Assembly (NCBI GenBank): GCA_020442465.1
Contig: JAGRJY010000183.1
Coordinates: 94,243 to 158,242 of the forward strand
Direction: 5' to 3'
DNA length: 64,000 bases
Source of the DNA: Lysobacterales bacterium
GTDB lineage: Bacteria > Pseudomonadota > Gammaproteobacteria > Xanthomonadales > Xanthomonadaceae
Below, in pieces: positions 61,498 through 64,000 of this stretch. Both the position numbers and the translations under genes were made by a program. The notes under the pieces were generated by a model. That model was not told the DNA's origin, did no database searches, and worked only from the letters and a program-made list of their open reading frames with translations. The stretch's first letter is position 1; each line of letters begins with the position of its first letter.

Positions 61498-62177
61498 ATC
61501 AGGCGCGACACCGCTACGCGAAATGGTTGCGCCTGGCGCGACGCCATGTCGCCACCGCCGACGAAGCGGCCGACCTGCTGCAGGATGCCTTGCTGGTGGC
61601 GCTCGAGTCGGCGCGGCAGCCGCTCGTCGACGACGCGCATGCGCCGTGGTTCGGCGGTGTGCTGCGACGGCTGGGCGCATTCCGCGCACGCAGCGCCGGT
61701 CGACGTCACGCGCGCGAACGCGCATGGCAAGACGAAGCGGCGGACGACATCGTCGATGGGGCAACGACGTTGCACGCGCCGGACAGTTCGCTCGACGGCC
61801 AGGCGAACGTGCCTGTCGCCGACGCGTCGCGTGCCGTGCAGGAGGCGTTGCACGCGCTGCCCGCTTCGCTGCGCGCGGTGGTGACGCTGGCCCTGCATGG
61901 GCTCGACCGCGACGAGATCCGCCAGGTGCTTGATCTGCCGGATACGGCACTGCGTCAGCGGCTGACAGCCCTGCGTCGACGACTGGATGATTCGTCCCTG
62001 GCGGGGCTGCGCGCGCCGTTTCAGGCGTGGCTTGCTGCGCGTGCCGGTGGGGACGGCGGGCTCAAACGTGCCGCCTTGGCCCGTGGGCCCGCGCGCATCG
62101 CCGGTTTCCGCATGGGGGTGGCCGACCCGGACGGGCATCTGCTTGGCATTCATGTGCCGAGGCGGTCGGGGCAATGA
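61494..62177 (+). CDS. ECF-type RNA polymerase sigma factor
   Basis: 227 residues from a GTG overlapping the upstream stop (GTGA). Region 2: TADEAADLLQDALLVALESA. Region 4: ALHALPASLRAVVTLALHGLDRDEIRQVLDLPDTALRQRL. An unusual C-terminal extension (about 180-227) holds FRMGVADPDGHLLGIH. No anti-sigma factor is adjacent; the secreted protein coupled upstream takes its place. Confidence 0.85.
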   Translation: MNQARHRYAKWLRLARRHVATADEAADLLQDALLVALESARQPLVDDAHAPWFGGVLRRLGAFRARSAGRRHARERAWQDEAADDIVDGATTLHAPDSSLDGQANVPVADASRAVQEALHALPASLRAVVTLALHGLDRDEIRQVLDLPDTALRQRLTALRRRLDDSSLAGLRAPFQAWLAARAGGDGGLKRAALARGPARIAGFRMGVADPDGHLLGIHVPRRSGQ

Positions 62178-62259
62178 GTCTTTCCCTCCGCTGTGCGAGT
62201 CGTCGTGCCGGTAGACAGATGCGCGCAGGTCCTGTGCGATGCGGCCGCATGCCGCGACA

Positions 62260-62278
62260 CCCCCCGTCGAGGCGACGG
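62260..62278. terminator. Hairpin downstream of the second ECF gene
   Basis: An 8-bp stem CCCCGTCG/CGACGGGG with a 3-nt loop, 83 bp past the sigma gene stop. It lacks a T-run, so it could be a weak terminator or a leader structure of the next gene. Confidence 0.4.
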
Positions 62279-62381
62279 GGTCCCAGGCTGCGCGAGACGG
62301 GGCGCGCGCCGCGCTTGCTCACAGACTCTGCCGCCGCGGCAACGACTGGGTGGGAATCTTCCCTGAACCTTGGAGCCGACG

Positions 62382-62756
62382 ATGTTTTCCGATCCGAAAC
62401 TGGGTGCCGTGGTGTTCTTCGTGCGCGACCTCGGTCGCACCGAAGCGTTCTATCGCGACGTGCTGGGCCTCGCGGTGCGACGCATGGGTGAGCCGCCGGA
62501 ACAGATCCTGCTGTCCGACCTCGGTCCGATGACCCTGGTGTTCATTCCCGGTGACGAGCCGCGCGGTCGCTCACCGATTCCGGTGTTCAACGTCGGCAGC
62601 GATGACATCGCCCGCATCGTCGATCTGCTGACGGAGCGTGGGGTGGAAATCGTCGCGCCGCTGCAGCACGCGCCCGACGGCGGCCTGACCGCCGATTTCC
62701 TCGATCCCGATGGGCACGTGCTGAGCGTCTACAAGGCGCCGGCCGAGCCGGCCTGA
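62382..62756 (+). CDS. Glyoxalase/bleomycin-resistance (VOC) family protein
   Basis: 124 residues with two beta-alpha-beta-beta-beta units: GAVVFFVRDLGRTEAFYRDV and VFNVGSDDIARIVDLL to DFLDPDGHVLSVYKAP. The final Glu ligand of classical glyoxalase I is replaced by Ser-Val, so the reaction may differ. It stands alone between an ECF gene and allantoicase, converging with the latter. Confidence 0.85.
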   Translation: MFSDPKLGAVVFFVRDLGRTEAFYRDVLGLAVRRMGEPPEQILLSDLGPMTLVFIPGDEPRGRSPIPVFNVGSDDIARIVDLLTERGVEIVAPLQHAPDGGLTADFLDPDGHVLSVYKAPAEPA

Positions 62757-62775
62757 GCCTTGGCGAAACGATGGG

Positions 62776-63786
62776 TCAGGCGATTCGCCCGTACAGCCGC
62801 AGCCGCGACACGCCACCGTCCGGAAACAGGTTGAAGCGGACGTGGCTGACCGGCTGGTGCGGGCGGATCTCCGACTTGAACAGGTGCTGCGCGTCCATCC
62901 GCAGCTTCTGCTCCGGCAGCAGTTCGGGCCAGAACATCGACTGGGTGACCAGCGAATCGGGCGTGCCGCCCTCGACGTGTGCAGCCTGGATCGAGCAGCG
63001 GTCCGGGTAGTTGCCCTTGAAGTGGCAGGTGTCGACGTCGATTTCCTCGATCACCCCGGCATGCGCAAGGCGCAGGATGCACCAGTCGTTGCCGGGCTCT
63101 CGGCGGCGCCGGGTTTCCCAGCCGTCGCCCATGTCGACGCCGCGCCCCGGCAGCAGCAGGTTGGCCGCACGGCCGAAGTGCTCGTTGTTCGCGGCAACCA
63201 CCGTGCCGCCGTGCAGTGCGGCGACGAGATCGAAGCCCCCGGCGCGCGCAGCATGGGCGTCGAATTCGGGCATGCCATAGACGCGCAGTCGCGCCAGGCC
63301 GCCGTCGGGAAACAGGTTCACCCGCAGATGGCTGGCCTTCACCGAGCCATCGAGCGGGAAGTAATGGTGGCGGTTGCCGCCCAGGTTGACCGCCGGCAGC
63401 AGCGGCCGCCAGAACGCCTGCTGGAGTTCGGGGACATCCTCTTCAATCAGGCAGGCCTCCACCGAAGCCGCCGGCGGGAAGTTGCCGGTGAAGTGGCTGG
63501 TGTCGAGGTCGAGACCCTGGATGCTGCCGGGTCGTGCCAGCTTGACGATGCACCAGTCGTGACCCGGGCCGCGCCGTCGCCGGCTCTCCCACCCATCCAT
63601 CCACTTGCCGTGCTCGTCGTACTTGCCGGGCACGAACACCGCGGGCCGCGGATTGAGCATCCGCGCCTTGTCGGCGAAGAAGTCATCGCTGGCCTCGAGC
63701 GCCTCCGCGCCCAGGCGCGCGTCGGCCAGGTTGACGAAGCGGTGGACGAAGTCGGGTGCGTCGGGGGCAGTGTGCGGCAGGCTCAT
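62776..63786 (-). CDS. alc: Allantoicase
   Basis: 336 residues built of two homologous jelly-roll halves, as in the family. The repeated pieces are [20 protein letters not shown] with [30 protein letters not shown] with [11 protein letters not shown], and [16 protein letters not shown] with [16 protein letters not shown]. It hydrolyses allantoate to ureidoglycolate and urea, feeding AllA. It sits 4.3 kb from allA, separated by unrelated genes. Confidence 0.94.
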   Translation of the reverse strand: MSLPHTAPDAPDFVHRFVNLADARLGAEALEASDDFFADKARMLNPRPAVFVPGKYDEHGKWMDGWESRRRRGPGHDWCIVKLARPGSIQGLDLDTSHFTGNFPPAASVEACLIEEDVPELQQAFWRPLLPAVNLGGNRHHYFPLDGSVKASHLRVNLFPDGGLARLRVYGMPEFDAHAARAGGFDLVAALHGGTVVAANNEHFGRAANLLLPGRGVDMGDGWETRRRREPGNDWCILRLAHAGVIEEIDVDTCHFKGNYPDRCSIQAAHVEGGTPDSLVTQSMFWPELLPEQKLRMDAQHLFKSEIRPHQPVSHVRFNLFPDGGVSRLRLYGRIA

Positions 63787-63880
63787 CGGCAGCAGTACAT
63801 GCGGGAGATCGGGCTAACATCCTACCGATTGCCGGGGCGATTCACGACACCGCGCGCGGCGGCAGAGACATCCCCCCTGT

Positions 63881-64000
63881 AATTGGATGGACTCGCCCCT
63901 CGCCGAGGCGTCGTTTGCGCCACGGTGGTATCCAATGAGGACCAACGGCAGCGAGGGGCGGGCCCATGAAAGAGCGTACGGCAAAGTTCGAGATTTTGGC
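63881..64000 (+). other. Inverted repeats and the start of an ORF cut by the window edge
   Basis: ATTGGAT (63881-63887) pairs with ATCCAAT (63930-63936), and CGCCCCTCGC (63894-63903) pairs with GCGAGGGGCG (63951-63960). An ATG at 63966 opens a frame beginning MKERTAKFEILA that runs off the end. The layout resembles the end of an insertion sequence, but too little is visible to name it. Confidence 0.35.

Overview
The window reads as a piece of a chromosome from a high-GC gammaproteobacterium. The gene set (PilS/PilR, a type IV pilin, BamD, RluD next to PgeF, ClpB, a family I.1 lipase with its foldase, ECF sigma factors paired with Ser/Thr kinases) and the dense REP-type repeats point to the Xanthomonadales/Lysobacterales. 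No rRNA, tRNA or taxon-specific marker is present, so the genus is left open. Most genes are ordinary, closely packed and use GC-rich third positions.

Layout. 1-3.2 kb: pilR and pilS on the minus strand. 3.5-5.7 kb: sucC and sucD, with a probable terminator. 5.8-14.1 kb: NAD synthetase, bamD (minus), rluD-pgeF, a periplasmic TPR protein and clpB. 14.2-19 kb: a type IV pilin-like protein, a HAMP membrane protein, a secreted lipase with its chaperone behind a clear promoter and fatty-acid-type operator, and a GT4 glycosyltransferase. 18.97-19.64 kb: seven tandem copies of a 94-95 bp REP-like unit. 19.7-22.8 kb: gcvP (minus) under a tandem glycine riboswitch. 23-25.5 kb: msrB, a SnoaL-like protein, a GNAT acetyltransferase and a thioredoxin-like protein. 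26.0-37.8 kb: one 3700-residue secreted RHS protein with a NucA/NucB-like nuclease tip, followed by a SUKH-type candidate immunity gene. 37.9-40.2 kb: a REP-associated transposase (RAYT) element whose two ends are each tandemly duplicated. 40.2-50 kb: YaiI, DUF937, a beta-helix surface protein, an ECF sigma factor with a TPR kinase, an EEP-fold enzyme, MscS and a SpoIIAA-like protein. 50.1-64 kb: a purine degradation region, interrupted by an amino-acid racemase, AcpH, a second ECF sigma factor and a glyoxalase-fold protein.

How the genes work together. The purine genes form a nearly complete route. Adenine deaminase makes hypoxanthine, XdhAB (matured by XdhC) makes urate, PuuD oxidises urate to 5-hydroxyisourate, and UraH hydrolyses it. 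After allantoin, allantoicase (Alc) and ureidoglycolate lyase (AllA) finish the job. OHCU decarboxylase and allantoinase are not in the window. xdhABC and ade-uraH-puuD are divergent, sharing about 180 bp of control region. LipA and LifO are a classic secreted lipase and steric foldase pair. The RHS protein and its neighbour form a toxin-immunity module whose tip has a visibly lower GC content than the 9 kb before it.

The least expected features are the architecture of the giant RHS protein (choice-of-anchor A, seven 90-residue repeats, an alpha-toroid carrying a CxxCH motif, CARDB and Ig-like domains, RHS, nuclease), the RAYT element with doubled ends and 11-bp inverted repeats, and the several distinct families of palindromic repeats around it.
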